Origin: Bordetella genomosp. 4
Lineage (GTDB): Bacteria > Pseudomonadota > Gammaproteobacteria > Burkholderiales > Burkholderiaceae_B
NCBI RefSeq assembly: GCF_002261185.1
Contig: NZ_NEVQ01000017.1
Location: 62,001-126,000 of the forward strand
Direction of reading: 5' to 3'
DNA length: 64,000 nt
Below are positions 1 through 9,090 of this stretch, in pieces. A program made the position numbers and the translations under genes. Below the pieces are notes generated by a model. The model was not told the DNA's origin, did not search any database, and saw only the letters and a list, made by a program, of their open reading frames with translations. Each line of letters begins with the position of its first letter. Positions within the stretch are counted from its first letter, which is position 1.

Positions 1-741
1 TTTGCACTGACATTGGGACGCCCCGCCTGGCCCGCGCAGAAAGAACTTTTGCGCCTGGGACTGCCGATGGGCGGATCGTATCTCGTCGAGGTGTCGGCCT
101 TTACGTTCATGGCGCTGCTTGTTGCGCGCGAAGGGACGTACGTCAGCGGCGGCCACCAGATCATGTCAAACCTGGCCGCCCTATGCTACATGATGCCCAT
201 GGCGCTGGGGGTTGCGACGGCTGCGCTGACCGCGCAATCGATTGGGGCCGGGGACCTGAGTCAGGCGCAGCGCAACAGTCTCGCCGGTATGGCGCTGGGA
301 TTGCTGGGTGCACTGCTGACCGCCACGGTGCTGTTGGTGGGACGGCCATTGATTTTGGCGGCGTATACGGATGACCCGCAGGTGGCGGCTGTCGCCAGCA
401 CACTATTGACGATCATTCCGCTATTCCATCTATGCGACTCGATGCAATGCATCAACTCGTATGTGTTGCGCGCCTACAAAGTCGCGGTCGTGCCGCTCTT
501 GTTGCAGGTCGTCGCGCTGGCGGGCGTGGGGCTGCTAGGAGGATGGTGGCTGGGATTTGGGCCGGGACGCGGTGGCCTGGACTGGTTGCGCACCCTGATA
601 CTGCCCGGTTCGCCGACGGGCGCCGGCACCATGTGGCTGATGGCCATGATGGGCTTGGCGCTGTCGGCAGCCTTGTTGCACGCGTGGTATTGGAAAGTCG
701 CGCGCAGTTTTCGGGTGATTCCCGAGCCGGGAGCGGCCTGA
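1..741 (+). CDS. MATE family efflux transporter, C-terminal part
   Basis: This is the C-terminal 246 residues of a multidrug and toxin extrusion (MATE) type inner-membrane antiporter, which exports organic cations or drugs using a sodium or proton gradient. The reading frame is open at the left edge of the window, so the start and the N-terminal half lie outside. The visible part is a run of long hydrophobic segments separated by short polar loops, including a Gly/Ala-rich helix pair and the small-residue stretch GVATAALTAQSIGAGD that is typical of the second MATE half-repeat. It ends at a TGA just before a convergent secreted-protein gene. Substrate cannot be read from the sequence. Family call is fairly secure, specificity unknown. 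Confidence 0.8.
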   Translation, partial: FALTLGRPAWPAQKELLRLGLPMGGSYLVEVSAFTFMALLVAREGTYVSGGHQIMSNLAALCYMMPMALGVATAALTAQSIGAGDLSQAQRNSLAGMALGLLGALLTATVLLVGRPLILAAYTDDPQVAAVASTLLTIIPLFHLCDSMQCINSYVLRAYKVAVVPLLLQVVALAGVGLLGGWWLGFGPGRGGLDWLRTLILPGSPTGAGTMWLMAMMGLALSAALLHAWYWKVARSFRVIPEPGAA

Positions 742-785
742 TTCCTTCGAGGAAACTAGCCGGAGCCAGCGGGCGAATCCGTGGT

Positions 786-1166
786 CTACATGCTGTTGCT
801 GTGGGTCGTCGATTTACCGCCGGAGGCTTGGTGTGCGCTGGCATGTGCCTTCGTCGACGACGGCACCGTCTTCGCGGCGCCTGTCTTTGATGCCTCGGTC
901 TTGGTTGCCGTTTCCTTGGCGGCCACGGAGTGCGATGACTTGTTATGAGCGGCGTGTGAACCGGTCTTTGCCGTGTGCGACGCGGATGCCTTTGCAGCAG
1001 GCTGCGCCGAGGATACGTGTTCAGCCGTTCCTCTGTCTCGCGTCAGTGTGCGAGCATCACTCTGCGTCTTGACGTCTTTCTGGCCGGCGAAAGCCGGGCC
1101 GGCCACCAGTCCCAGGCACAGTGCCGACTGGAACAGAAAAGTGGCGATACGAGTGGGCGTTGTCAT
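786..1166 (-). CDS. Small secreted Ala/Lys/Ser/Thr/His-rich protein, unknown function
   Basis: A 126-residue protein with a clear Sec signal peptide (basic n-region, hydrophobic core, cleavage after GPAFA around residue 28). The mature part is low complexity: almost only Ala, Lys, Thr, Ser, His and Gly, strongly basic, without cysteines and probably disordered. The ATG at 1166 is preferred over the upstream TTG because an AGGAG sits 7 nt upstream of it. I do not recognise a domain. Lys/Ala/His-rich periplasmic proteins of this kind are common in Burkholderiales and may bind polyanions or metals, but nothing here proves that. It is transcribed towards the MATE gene, alone. Confidence 0.6.
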   Translation of the reverse strand: MTTPTRIATFLFQSALCLGLVAGPAFAGQKDVKTQSDARTLTRDRGTAEHVSSAQPAAKASASHTAKTGSHAAHNKSSHSVAAKETATKTEASKTGAAKTVPSSTKAHASAHQASGGKSTTHSNSM

Positions 1167-1305
1167 AAAGGTACTCCTAAGCAAAACCGAGCCAATAGCT
1201 CGTGTACGTTGGAGGAACCCGGGGCGGAATTAGTTCGCCGTCTTTCGCAAATTTTGCGCCCGCTCACGAATGGTCATAACTGCGGAAATAATGCGTGACA
1301 CGGCG

Positions 1306-2085
1306 TCATGCCTCAAAAATCAACAGCGCCACCGTCGCGAACAACATGGCGGCAAAGCACGCACGCAGTTTGCGCTCGGGCAATCGATAAGCGATGCGCA
1401 CGCCGACCGGCACGAACAACAAGCTGCCTGCCGCCAAGGGCAAACCAATCCACCAGTTTGCTTGCCCTGCCCAGCTGTACGTCACCAGCGCAATCGTGGA
1501 ACCGGGGATAATCATCGTCAGCGCCAAGGCCTGCGCGGAGGTCTGCGGCAAACGGAAGACGGCGGTCAGGATAGGTACGGCCAACACGGCGCCCCCTACC
1601 CCGAAAAAACCTCCCAAGGTTCCGCACACAACCCCTAGAGCGGCGGAACGTCCTGGCGTCAGTTCCGGCGCAGAGCGCCCTGGCACCTCGTTTTTCACTA
1701 CCGCCGCGCGCGGCGGCTTCACGATTCGGTACACGTAGAACGCGGCGACAAAGAATAAGAAGACTGCGAAACTGATCCGCAGCGTACTAGATGAGATTCC
1801 CAAGGCGAGTTGTGCACCGACCCAGGTGAACAGCACCGCACCTATGGCCCCCGCCCCGGCGACTCGGCGATCGATACGCGCCTTCTGGTTGTATTTGCGC
1901 ACGGCCATGACGATCGTGGGCAACACCATGATCAAGGCCGTCCCCTGAGCCAATTGCTGAGACATGTCCATCAGCAAGACCAGCGCCGGGATAGCGATGA
2001 GGCCGCCACCTATCCCCAAGACACCGCCCAGAAAGCCGATCAATGCGCCGCAGATCAGGCAAACGCCTATTACCCAAAGACTCAT
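1306..2085 (-). CDS. Sulfite exporter TauE/SafE family (TSUP) membrane protein
   Basis: A 259-residue polytopic inner-membrane protein of the TSUP family, which moves small sulfur- or carbon-containing anions such as sulfite, sulfonates or sulfoacetate. The N-terminus has the family pattern FLGGVLGIGGGLIAIPAL, and the second half repeats it as GGFFGVGGAVLAVPIL, giving the two inverted halves of a TSUP protein (about 8 membrane spans). It starts 3 nt after the radA stop codon, so it is probably co-transcribed with radA. No enzyme of sulfur metabolism lies nearby, so the substrate is open. Confidence 0.85.
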   Translation of the reverse strand: MSLWVIGVCLICGALIGFLGGVLGIGGGLIAIPALVLLMDMSQQLAQGTALIMVLPTIVMAVRKYNQKARIDRRVAGAGAIGAVLFTWVGAQLALGISSSTLRISFAVFLFFVAAFYVYRIVKPPRAAVVKNEVPGRSAPELTPGRSAALGVVCGTLGGFFGVGGAVLAVPILTAVFRLPQTSAQALALTMIIPGSTIALVTYSWAGQANWWIGLPLAAGSLLFVPVGVRIAYRLPERKLRACFAAMLFATVALLIFEA

Positions 2086-2088
2086 GGC

Positions 2089-3450
2089 TTAACGCAGCTT
2101 GTCCAACGCGGCATCCAGGCGATCGACCGCCCAGATTTCCAATCCCTCGACAGGCTGGCGCGGCGCATTGGCTTTGGGGATCAAGGCGATGCTGAACCCC
2201 AGCTTGGCCGCTTCGCGCAAACGCTCCTGTCCGCGCGGTGCGGGACGGATCTCACCTGCCAAGCCAACCTCGCCAAAGGCGATCAAGCCACGAGGCAGAG
2301 GCCGGTCACGCAGCGATGACATGATGGCCAGCAATACGGGCAAGTCAGCCGCCGGTTCGGTAATGCGCACGCCGCCCACCGCATTGACAAAGACATCCTG
2401 ATCGAATGTCGATACGCCAGCATGACGGTGCAGCACTGCCAGCAACATTGCCAGACGATTGCCCTCCAGGCCCACTGTCAGACGCCGAGGATTGGGTGCG
2501 TGCGAGCTGTCGACCAGGGCCTGGATCTCGACCAGCAAGGGGCGCGTGCCCTCTTGCGTGGCCATCACACAAGAGCCCGACACTTGTTGTTCGTGCTGGG
2601 ATAAGAACAACGCGGAAGGATTGGCCACGCCTCGCAGGCCGCGATCAGTCATGGCAAACACGCCTAGCTCGTTGACCGCACCAAAACGGTTTTTGAACGC
2701 CCGCACCAAACGGAACGACGAGTGGGTGTCCCCCTCGAAGTACAGCACGGTATCAACAATGTGTTCCAACACTCGAGGTCCGGCCAAGGCGCCGTCTTTG
2801 GTGACGTGGCCGATCATCACGATAGCGATGCCGGTCTGCTTGGCCAAGCGGGTCAATTGGGCTGCGCATTCGCGGACCTGGGAAACCGAACCTGGCGCGG
2901 CAGTCAATTCACCACTGTATAAGGTCTGGATCGAATCGATGACGGCCACGGTAGGCTGCTGTTCGGAGACGGCTGCCTGGATCGATTCGAGACGGATTTC
3001 CGCCAACAGGCTGACGTTGCCGGTTTGCAGCCCGAGGCGGCGCGCGCGCAATGCGACTTGCTCCGCCGACTCTTCGCCTGTGACATATAGCACCCGCGTG
3101 CTGGCCGACATGGCGGCCAGTGCCTGCAACAGCAAGGTCGATTTACCAATGCCCGGATCACCGCCGATCAGGACGACCGCACCGGCAACCAGACCACCGC
3201 CCAAGACACGATCGAACTCGTCCAGCCCGGTGGGCTGGCGCGGGGTTTCGCGAGGCTCGATATCGGCTAGGCTGCGCACGGGGCTGGATGAGGCAAGCGG
3301 CGCATAGCGATGTGCGGCCGCCGCGGGCCCCGAGGACTCGATGGTTTCTTCGAGGGTGTTCCAGGCAGCGCAATGCGGGCATTTGCCCTGCCATTTGGGA
3401 CTGGTGCCGCCACATTCGGCACAGACAAATACGGTTCGAGACTTGGCCAT
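2089..3450 (-). CDS. radA: DNA repair protein RadA (Sms)
   Basis: RadA is a RecA-like ATPase/DnaB-type helicase that drives branch migration during recombinational repair in the cytoplasm. All hallmarks are present in 453 residues: an N-terminal four-cysteine zinc finger (C10-x2-C13, C24-x2-C27), Walker A GGDPGIGKST at 96-105, the RadA-specific KNRFG motif at 253-257, and a C-terminal Lon-protease-like domain. Length matches the family (about 455). Upstream gene is divergent (VWA lipoprotein, 205 bp away); downstream is the TSUP gene at 3 nt. No SOS operator was seen in front of it. Confidence 0.97.
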   Translation of the reverse strand: MAKSRTVFVCAECGGTSPKWQGKCPHCAAWNTLEETIESSGPAAAAHRYAPLASSSPVRSLADIEPRETPRQPTGLDEFDRVLGGGLVAGAVVLIGGDPGIGKSTLLLQALAAMSASTRVLYVTGEESAEQVALRARRLGLQTGNVSLLAEIRLESIQAAVSEQQPTVAVIDSIQTLYSGELTAAPGSVSQVRECAAQLTRLAKQTGIAIVMIGHVTKDGALAGPRVLEHIVDTVLYFEGDTHSSFRLVRAFKNRFGAVNELGVFAMTDRGLRGVANPSALFLSQHEQQVSGSCVMATQEGTRPLLVEIQALVDSSHAPNPRRLTVGLEGNRLAMLLAVLHRHAGVSTFDQDVFVNAVGGVRITEPAADLPVLLAIMSSLRDRPLPRGLIAFGEVGLAGEIRPAPRGQERLREAAKLGFSIALIPKANAPRQPVEGLEIWAVDRLDAALDKLR

Positions 3451-3655
3451 GTCGCAAGTTTACTCGGCAACGGCACAGGCCTAGCAGGCAGGAGACGCTA
3501 TTTCGACACAGATACGTTTGTTTGCAAAGTCGCGGCGGCGTTTTAACCCCGTTCTCATGGCGGCTGCGTTTAACCGTAGTACTCGCCAAGGAAACGCCGG
3601 GCCGCACACAGCCCATCCCTGGGAGCGCTCATCAAACAACACAAGGATCGAAACC

Positions 3656-5443
3656 ATGACCCTGCATAACACACCGACGCGCTTTATCTGCACGGCCCTG
3701 ATGGCGGCATTGCTGGCTGCGTGCTCGCCTACGACGGATGAAGGGAGTGTGTCTGCCACGAATAAGCCGGCTTCCTCCAGCGCAAATTCGTCCACCGCGC
3801 AGGCAAAGACGCAGCAAGCCGCAAGCGACGCCACGCTGTCCCGCCATACAGAGGGAACACGGCAGGCTCGCCCTGCTCCGGCTCCAGCGGTTCAAAACGA
3901 ATTGGCCGCCACAGCCTATGTGGAATCGCGCACTGCCGAACCGGCATTTCTCACCGCGCATGACCCTTATCCTCAGCAGATCGAGGACCGTGAAAACTAT
4001 GCCCGCTACCAGGACAACCCTGTCATTGCGGCACAGGAACAGCCGGTTTCCACGTTCGGCGTGGATGTCGATACGGGAGCTTATACGAATGTCCGGCGCT
4101 TGTTGAACAGCGGGCAATTGCCGCCAGCCGCTGCGGTGCGAGCAGAAGAGTTCATCAATTATTTTGACTATGGGTATGCAGCGCCGACCAGCAAAGACAC
4201 GCCGTTCAACATCGCCACCGAAGTCGCCGCGGCGCCATGGAACCCGAAGCGTCAGCTATTGAAAATCGGCGTCCAGGGTTACCAAGTGGCTCCGGCGGAC
4301 ATCCCTGCGTCCAACCTGGTGTTCCTGATCGATACGTCTGGTTCGATGAGTTCCCGTGACAAACTGCCGCTATTGAAGGGAGCGCTCAAACAACTCGTGG
4401 CAGAACTGCGGCCTCAGGATCGCGTGGCGATTGTCACCTATGCCGGCCAGGCCTCGATGACGCTGGACTCGACGCCCGGCGATCAAAAGGCGCGTATACG
4501 AGCTGCCATCGACGGACTGCAAGCGTCCGGATCGACGAATGGCGGAGAGGGCCTGGACCTGGCCTATGCCCAGGCGGCAAAGGGCTTTGTCAAAGGCGGC
4601 GTCAATCGGATTCTGCTGGCCAGCGATGGGGACTTCAATGTCGGCGCAGTCGATCTGGAAACACTGAAAGAAAAAATCTCACGTCAGCGCCAAAGCGGAA
4701 TCGCCTTGACGACGTTGGGCGTGGGCGGCGGCAATTTCAATGATGCGCTGGCCGTGCAACTGGCCGACGCCGGCAACGGCAGCTATCACTACCTGGACAG
4801 CCTGCGCGAGGCTCGCAAGATCTTGGCGACAGAGTTATCGTCCACGCTGCTGACGATCGCCCAGGACGTCAAAATCCAGGTGGAATTCAATCCCGCCGTG
4901 GTGGCCGAATACCGGTTGATCGGCTATGAGAAACGCGCGTTGGCACGGGAGGACTTCAATAACGATCGTGTCGATGCCGGCGATATCGGGGCAGGCGCGA
5001 ACGTGACGGCGCTATACGAAATCACTCCGGTTGGCGCAGAAGGCGCCAGGCTGGACCCCTTGCGCTACGGCAATTCCACGCCGCCGTCGGACTCGAGTCA
5101 AGAGTTGGCTTTTGTGCGAGTGCGCTACAAATTGCCGGGCGCTTCGGACAGCAAGCTGATCGAACAGGCGGTCAAACGTGATGACATCAAGGTCGCCAGC
5201 GCGCCTTCGACAGAATCCCCGAGTGGTGCAAATGCCTTCGGCTCGGAAGGCATGCGGCGGGCCGCGGCGGCGGCGGCCTTTGCCCAGTGGTTGCGAGGCG
5301 GCAAGTATCTGGACGGCTATACCCCGGCGCAAATCGCCGCACTCGCACGCAGCGCGCGCGGCGACGATCCGTACGGCTTGAATGCCGAATTGGCGGCGCT
5401 GGTCGAGCTGGCGTCGGGCCTGGGTACGCCGGCGGCGCCGTGA
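3656..5443 (+). CDS. YfbK-like von Willebrand factor A lipoprotein
   Basis: A 595-residue lipoprotein with the architecture of E. coli YfbK: a lipoprotein signal (lipobox LAAC), a Ser/Thr/Ala/Gln-rich linker, the N-terminal vWF-A-associated region (around STFGVDVDTGAYTNVRR), a VWA domain with an intact MIDAS motif DTSGSMSS, and a C-terminal DUF3520-type domain. VWA domains bind ligands or partner proteins through a metal ion. The ATG at 3656 is chosen because AAGGA lies 8 nt upstream and it starts the lipoprotein signal; the open frame extends upstream without reason. It is followed on the same strand by an ECF sigma factor and a membrane protein, a recurrent neighbourhood suggesting an envelope-stress function. 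Role of the protein itself unknown. Confidence 0.88.
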   Translation: MTLHNTPTRFICTALMAALLAACSPTTDEGSVSATNKPASSSANSSTAQAKTQQAASDATLSRHTEGTRQARPAPAPAVQNELAATAYVESRTAEPAFLTAHDPYPQQIEDRENYARYQDNPVIAAQEQPVSTFGVDVDTGAYTNVRRLLNSGQLPPAAAVRAEEFINYFDYGYAAPTSKDTPFNIATEVAAAPWNPKRQLLKIGVQGYQVAPADIPASNLVFLIDTSGSMSSRDKLPLLKGALKQLVAELRPQDRVAIVTYAGQASMTLDSTPGDQKARIRAAIDGLQASGSTNGGEGLDLAYAQAAKGFVKGGVNRILLASDGDFNVGAVDLETLKEKISRQRQSGIALTTLGVGGGNFNDALAVQLADAGNGSYHYLDSLREARKILATELSSTLLTIAQDVKIQVEFNPAVVAEYRLIGYEKRALAREDFNNDRVDAGDIGAGANVTALYEITPVGAEGARLDPLRYGNSTPPSDSSQELAFVRVRYKLPGASDSKLIEQAVKRDDIKVASAPSTESPSGANAFGSEGMRRAAAAAAFAQWLRGGKYLDGYTPAQIAALARSARGDDPYGLNAELAALVELASGLGTPAAP

Positions 5444-5642
5444 GAAACACGATGGCTTCGCCATCCGACAGCCTGCGTGGCGGCAGGCGGCCCGCATTCG
5501 GACCTGCCGTCGCAACGGCAGTCGAACCTGCCGCCAAACCGGAGCATCGGCCATGCCGATAAATCCCGCATGTTGCCTGCAACCGGACTTGCCTCGCGTC
5601 CCAAGTTGGCCGCGAGCCGCCAAACGGATAAACTCGCCCGCC

Positions 5643-6197
5643 ATGGACACCTCGGGCGCCGATGACGAAACCTTGATGCAGGCCTACGGCGCCGGCGACT
5701 TGTCGGCATTCGAGGCCTTGTATGCTCGCCATCGCGCGGGCCTGTATCGTTATTTGCTGCGCAGCACCCGCAACCCGCACACGGCCGATGATCTGTTTCA
5801 GGAAACCTGGAGCCGCGTGGTAGACGCCCGGGCGCGCTGGCAACCCCAGGCCAAATTCACGACGTGGCTGCTGCAGATCGCCCACAATCTGGCCGTCGAT
5901 ACGCATCGCCGCCAGCCCATGCATGCCAGCCCGGAGGAAACCGAAGCCGCGCTGGCGACACTGGCCGCCAACGAGCACGAACAACCGGAGCGTCAATTGT
6001 CTGACTTTCAGATGCGACGGAGACTGCAACTGGCAATCGAGCGCCTGCCCGACGAGCAGCGCCATGCCATACTGCTGCGACTGGAACATGATCTCAGCCT
6101 GGATGAAATCGCCGACGTGACCGGCGCACCACGCGAGACGGTGAAATCGCGTTTACGTTATGCCACGCAGCGTATTCGCGAGGAGTTAGACGCATGA
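5643..6197 (+). CDS. ECF-type RNA polymerase sigma factor (RpoE-like)
   Basis: A 184-residue extracytoplasmic-function sigma factor. Region 2 is seen in YRYLLRSTRNPHTADDLFQETW (core binding and -10 recognition) and region 4 in LPDEQRHAILLRLEHDLSLDEIADVTG with the -35 recognition helix APRETVKSRLRYATQRIREEL. The start at 5643 gives the family N-terminus (DDETLMQAYGAGDLSAFEALY), but it has no clear ribosome-binding site. The in-frame ATG at 5553 has a GGAG 8 nt upstream and would add 30 residues, so the start is uncertain. Its stop overlaps the start of the next gene (ATGA), a sign of translational coupling to a membrane partner. Confidence 0.88.
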   Translation: MDTSGADDETLMQAYGAGDLSAFEALYARHRAGLYRYLLRSTRNPHTADDLFQETWSRVVDARARWQPQAKFTTWLLQIAHNLAVDTHRRQPMHASPEETEAALATLAANEHEQPERQLSDFQMRRRLQLAIERLPDEQRHAILLRLEHDLSLDEIADVTGAPRETVKSRLRYATQRIREELDA

Positions 6198-6865
6198 CGT
6201 CACACCCCCTGCCCCCACACGACGAAGACGACGACCAGGATCTGCGCGCACTCTACCGCTCGCTGCCGCGCACGGAGCCCAGCGAAAAACTGGACGCAGC
6301 CGTGCGGCAGGTGGCGGCCCGCGCCGATGCGGCCGACCGCAACGTACAACGGCCGCGCCGCCGTTGGCATCCTGGCTGGGGCGTCGCCGCGACAGTAGTG
6401 CTGGCCACGGGTTTGTTTTTTTTGACAGACCTGAATCGTCCAGATATGGCCCATCTATCCGAGGCGCCTCCTCCGGTCGATAACAGGTTGGCAGCCCCGC
6501 CGGAAACCATGCAGCGCGCCGCGCCAGCGCCGGTCCCGCAAGCTCTCCCACACCCTCGCGACTCCGCAGCGTTCACAAATCAACTAGGACGCCAAGCACC
6601 TACAAGCTCTGAGGCGGCAGCGCCGAAACAGAAATCTGCACCGATGGCCGCAGCCCCTGCGCCTGCACCGTCAGCAGATCAATCCGCCGCAGCCGAGATT
6701 GCTCCGGTGCAGAACGACGCCGATACGCGCATCGCGCATATCAGAGCGCTGCTGCAACGAGGGCAACGTGAAAAAGCGCTGCAGGCCTTGCAAGACCTGC
6801 AGCGCGATATCCCTGATGTGACGTTACCGGCCGATTTGCAGCGGCTGTTGCCTAAACAGCCCTAG
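6194..6865 (+). CDS. Single-span membrane protein, candidate anti-sigma factor
   Basis: A 223-residue protein with an acidic, helical cytoplasmic N-terminus (residues 1-55), one membrane span (about 58-77, GVAATVVLATGLFFLTDL) and a Pro/Ala-rich linker leading to a C-terminal helical periplasmic region (IRALLQRGQREKALQALQDL). It overlaps the ECF sigma gene by 4 nt. This arrangement is that of a membrane-bound anti-sigma factor, but the His-x3-Cys-x2-Cys zinc anti-sigma motif is absent, so the assignment rests on topology and context only. It could instead be an envelope protein controlled by the sigma factor. Confidence 0.6.
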   Translation: MTSHPLPPHDEDDDQDLRALYRSLPRTEPSEKLDAAVRQVAARADAADRNVQRPRRRWHPGWGVAATVVLATGLFFLTDLNRPDMAHLSEAPPPVDNRLAAPPETMQRAAPAPVPQALPHPRDSAAFTNQLGRQAPTSSEAAAPKQKSAPMAAAPAPAPSADQSAAAEIAPVQNDADTRIAHIRALLQRGQREKALQALQDLQRDIPDVTLPADLQRLLPKQP

Positions 6866-6870
6866 CTGCG

Positions 6871-7587
6871 TCAACGCCCTGCCAGACTGCCGCCGCCGTC
6901 CACACCGAGGACCTGACCGGTGATGAACCCCGCGTCATCCGACAGCAGAAATGCGATCGCTGCGGCCACCTCGGAAGGCGTGCCCAGCCGTTTCATCGGA
7001 ATGGATGCCAAGGCGCGCCGCTCGCCTTCACTGCCCGCGGGTTGAGCCAGACGGAACAGCTCCGTCTCGATCGGCCCCGGCGCCACGGCATTGACCGTCA
7101 CGCCGTACTCGGCCAGCTCCAGCGCCCAGGTACGGGTGCAGCCGATCAACGCGCTCTTGGCGGCCGAATAGCTGGTGCGATCCAACGAGCCATGAATGGC
7201 CCGGCTCGTCACATTGACGATACGCCCCGTGCGGCGCACCTTCATCGACTCGACAAAGGTTTGCGTAACCTGCACGGCCACGCGCACATTCAAATCCATC
7301 ACGCTGTACAGCGACGCCAGATCGATCTCGCCCAAAGACTGGGGTCGCACGACGCCGACGTTATTGACGATCGCATCGACGGGAAATTTCTCGCGAATCT
7401 CGCGCAGAACCTCCTCGGTACGACCAGCGTCAGCGAGATCACAGGCGTAGAGATAGCCCGGAAAATCAATGTGATCCGTGTTCCGCGCGATCCCCACGAC
7501 GTGACATCCCTGATCAGCCAGCCGTTGAGTCAACGCCCAGCCAATACCTTTCGTGGCGCCGGTGACCAGCACGCATTTATCTTTCAT
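6871..7587 (-). CDS. Short-chain dehydrogenase/reductase (FabG-like)
   Basis: A 238-residue classical SDR oxidoreductase that reduces carbonyls or oxidises alcohols with NAD(P)H. Cofactor motif TGATKGIG at residues 9-16, NNVG at 75-78 (usually NNAG), catalytic Ser128, Tyr140 and Lys144 (YSAAK), and the usual C-terminal LLSDDAGFITGQVLGVDGGG. The ATG at 7587 starts the Rossmann fold directly; the upstream extension in the open frame lacks family character. It lies 22 nt downstream of alr and is probably co-transcribed. Substrate unknown; resemblance to 3-oxoacyl-ACP reductases does not prove a fatty-acid role. Confidence 0.88.
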   Translation of the reverse strand: MKDKCVLVTGATKGIGWALTQRLADQGCHVVGIARNTDHIDFPGYLYACDLADAGRTEEVLREIREKFPVDAIVNNVGVVRPQSLGEIDLASLYSVMDLNVRVAVQVTQTFVESMKVRRTGRIVNVTSRAIHGSLDRTSYSAAKSALIGCTRTWALELAEYGVTVNAVAPGPIETELFRLAQPAGSEGERRALASIPMKRLGTPSEVAAAIAFLLSDDAGFITGQVLGVDGGGSLAGR

Positions 7588-7609
7588 GGGAAGCCTCGCT
7601 AAACAGTGA

Positions 7610-8740
7610 TCAAGAAGTGCGTTTGACCGGCACGCGCGGCGCCAACGCACACAATAATTCGTACCCGATGGTGCCGGCCGCCTGGGCAACCTCATCGACC
7701 GAGGGACCATCCTGGCCCCACAGCGACACCGGTGTGCCGACACCGACAGCCGGAACGCTGGTCAGATCGACCGCCAGCATATCCATCGATACGCGCCCGA
7801 CGAGACGCGTACGCGCCCCGCCAACGACGATAGGCGTGCCCGTACCGGCATGCCGGGGATAGCCATCGGCATAGCCGCACGCGACGACACCGATACGCAT
7901 GGGCCGATCCGCGCGGAAGGTCGCACCGTATCCGATCTCGTCGCCCACGGACAAATCCTGTATCCCGATGATCTCAGACCGCAGCGACATCGCAGGCAGC
8001 AGGCCAAGCGCCTCTGCGCTTTGATCCTCAAACGGAGACGCGCCGTACAGGCAAATACCGGGACGGACCCAATGGGCTTCGTCTCCACGCGTCACCGCAA
8101 TCTCGGGATACCGCAACGTTGCCGCAGAATTGCATACACTGATCGGGCCACTGCCCAGCCCCTGAGTCACGGATTCGAAAACCTGCAAAGGGCCCGCAAC
8201 GCCCTGCGGACCATCCGCGCACGCGAAATGCATCATTTTGCCGATGCTGCCCAGCACGCCTTGCTCGCGTAACTGCTTCGCCCGCGTATAAGCGCTGCTA
8301 TATGCATCAGGCGCAAAGCCCAGGCGGTTCATCCCGCTGTTGAGCTTGAGCATGATATCGACTCGTCGCGACAGCCGCGCCTGAGCCAGCATGTCGAGCT
8401 GCTCGCGCGTATGCACGGTCGTAGTCAGGTGATAACGATCGACCAGTTCGAGATCGGCGGGCTGAAAAAAACCCTCAAGCAGCAAAATCGGGCCACCCCA
8501 TCCAGCCTCGCGACAGCGCACCGCCTCGGCCAGATCCAGCATGGCCAGGCCTTGCGCGGCAGAAAATCCGGCCAACGCCGCATCTATGCCGTGACCATAG
8601 GCGTTGGCCTTGATCACCGCCCAGATCGAGGGCGCGCGGCCCGCCACAGCCTGCGCGGCCTGGTCAAGACGACGGCGCACGACATCCAGGTTATGGCTGA
8701 GAGCGGAAACGGAAATGGTGGCGTGTATAGGGCGTGGCAT
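7610..8740 (-). CDS. alr: Alanine racemase
   Basis: PLP-dependent interconversion of L- and D-alanine in the cytoplasm, supplying D-Ala for peptidoglycan. 376 residues, the usual length. Lys44 in [10 protein letters not shown] forms the Schiff base with PLP in the N-terminal TIM barrel; Tyr271 in GDEIGYG is the second catalytic base, and RPGICLYG (about 226-233) is the phosphate-proximal family motif. An SDR gene follows at 22 nt. The upstream side faces hpnC across a 350-bp spacer. Whether this is the biosynthetic or the catabolic isozyme (alr or dadX) cannot be told; no dadA lies next to it. Confidence 0.96.
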   Translation of the reverse strand: MPRPIHATISVSALSHNLDVVRRRLDQAAQAVAGRAPSIWAVIKANAYGHGIDAALAGFSAAQGLAMLDLAEAVRCREAGWGGPILLLEGFFQPADLELVDRYHLTTTVHTREQLDMLAQARLSRRVDIMLKLNSGMNRLGFAPDAYSSAYTRAKQLREQGVLGSIGKMMHFACADGPQGVAGPLQVFESVTQGLGSGPISVCNSAATLRYPEIAVTRGDEAHWVRPGICLYGASPFEDQSAEALGLLPAMSLRSEIIGIQDLSVGDEIGYGATFRADRPMRIGVVACGYADGYPRHAGTGTPIVVGGARTRLVGRVSMDMLAVDLTSVPAVGVGTPVSLWGQDGPSVDEVAQAAGTIGYELLCALAPRVPVKRTS

Positions 8741-8866
8741 CTGTAATTTCCTGTGGCGCTTAGTCTAACTGATCTACGGTGCTACGGATCAGACAAGTCC
8801 GACTTACTATTACCAATGTGTCGCAGCTGTTACCGACAGGTATCCCGCGACACACAGCCCTGAAAG

Positions 8867-8944
8867 GTACCCCCACGCCGCGCCTTCGGCTTGCTGCCCC
8901 CCGAGGGGGCGCTTTTTGCCTTGAGGCGGCTCGGCGGCAAAAAA
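8867..8944. repeat. 78-bp tandem intergenic repeat, copy 1
   Basis: First of two back-to-back copies between the divergent alr and hpnC genes. Inside the unit GCCCCC-CGA-GGGGGC forms a tight hairpin followed closely by TTTTT, and TTTTTGCC at one side pairs with GGCAAAAA at the other. Read in either direction the unit therefore resembles an intrinsic terminator. I recall GC-rich intergenic elements of this style from Bordetella-type genomes, but the copy number here must be counted genome-wide. The remaining spacer (8741-8866 and 9023-9090) shows no gene. Confidence 0.85.
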
Positions 8945-9022
8945 GTACCCCCACGCCGCGCCTTCGGCTTGCTGCCCCCCGAGGGGGCGCTTTTTGCCTT
9001 GAGGCGGCTCGGCGGCAAAAAA
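8945..9022. repeat. 78-bp tandem intergenic repeat, copy 2
   Basis: Exact second copy of the unit at 8867, directly abutting it, with the same hairpin and T-run. It ends in a run of seven A and stops 68 bp before the hpnC start. Any transcript reaching hpnC from a promoter upstream of the repeats would have to cross four terminator-like hairpins. Confidence 0.85.
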
Positions 9023-9090
9023 ATACGCTACTAAAATGCCCTTATCTCCGAACACCCCCCTCAGCCGCGACATGGCTGACTGCTAGAAGT

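Noticed and set aside
8779-9090. N-terminal extension of hpnC through the 78-bp repeats
   Set aside because: The translated repeats have no family similarity, and the HpnC family starts at the ATG at 9091.
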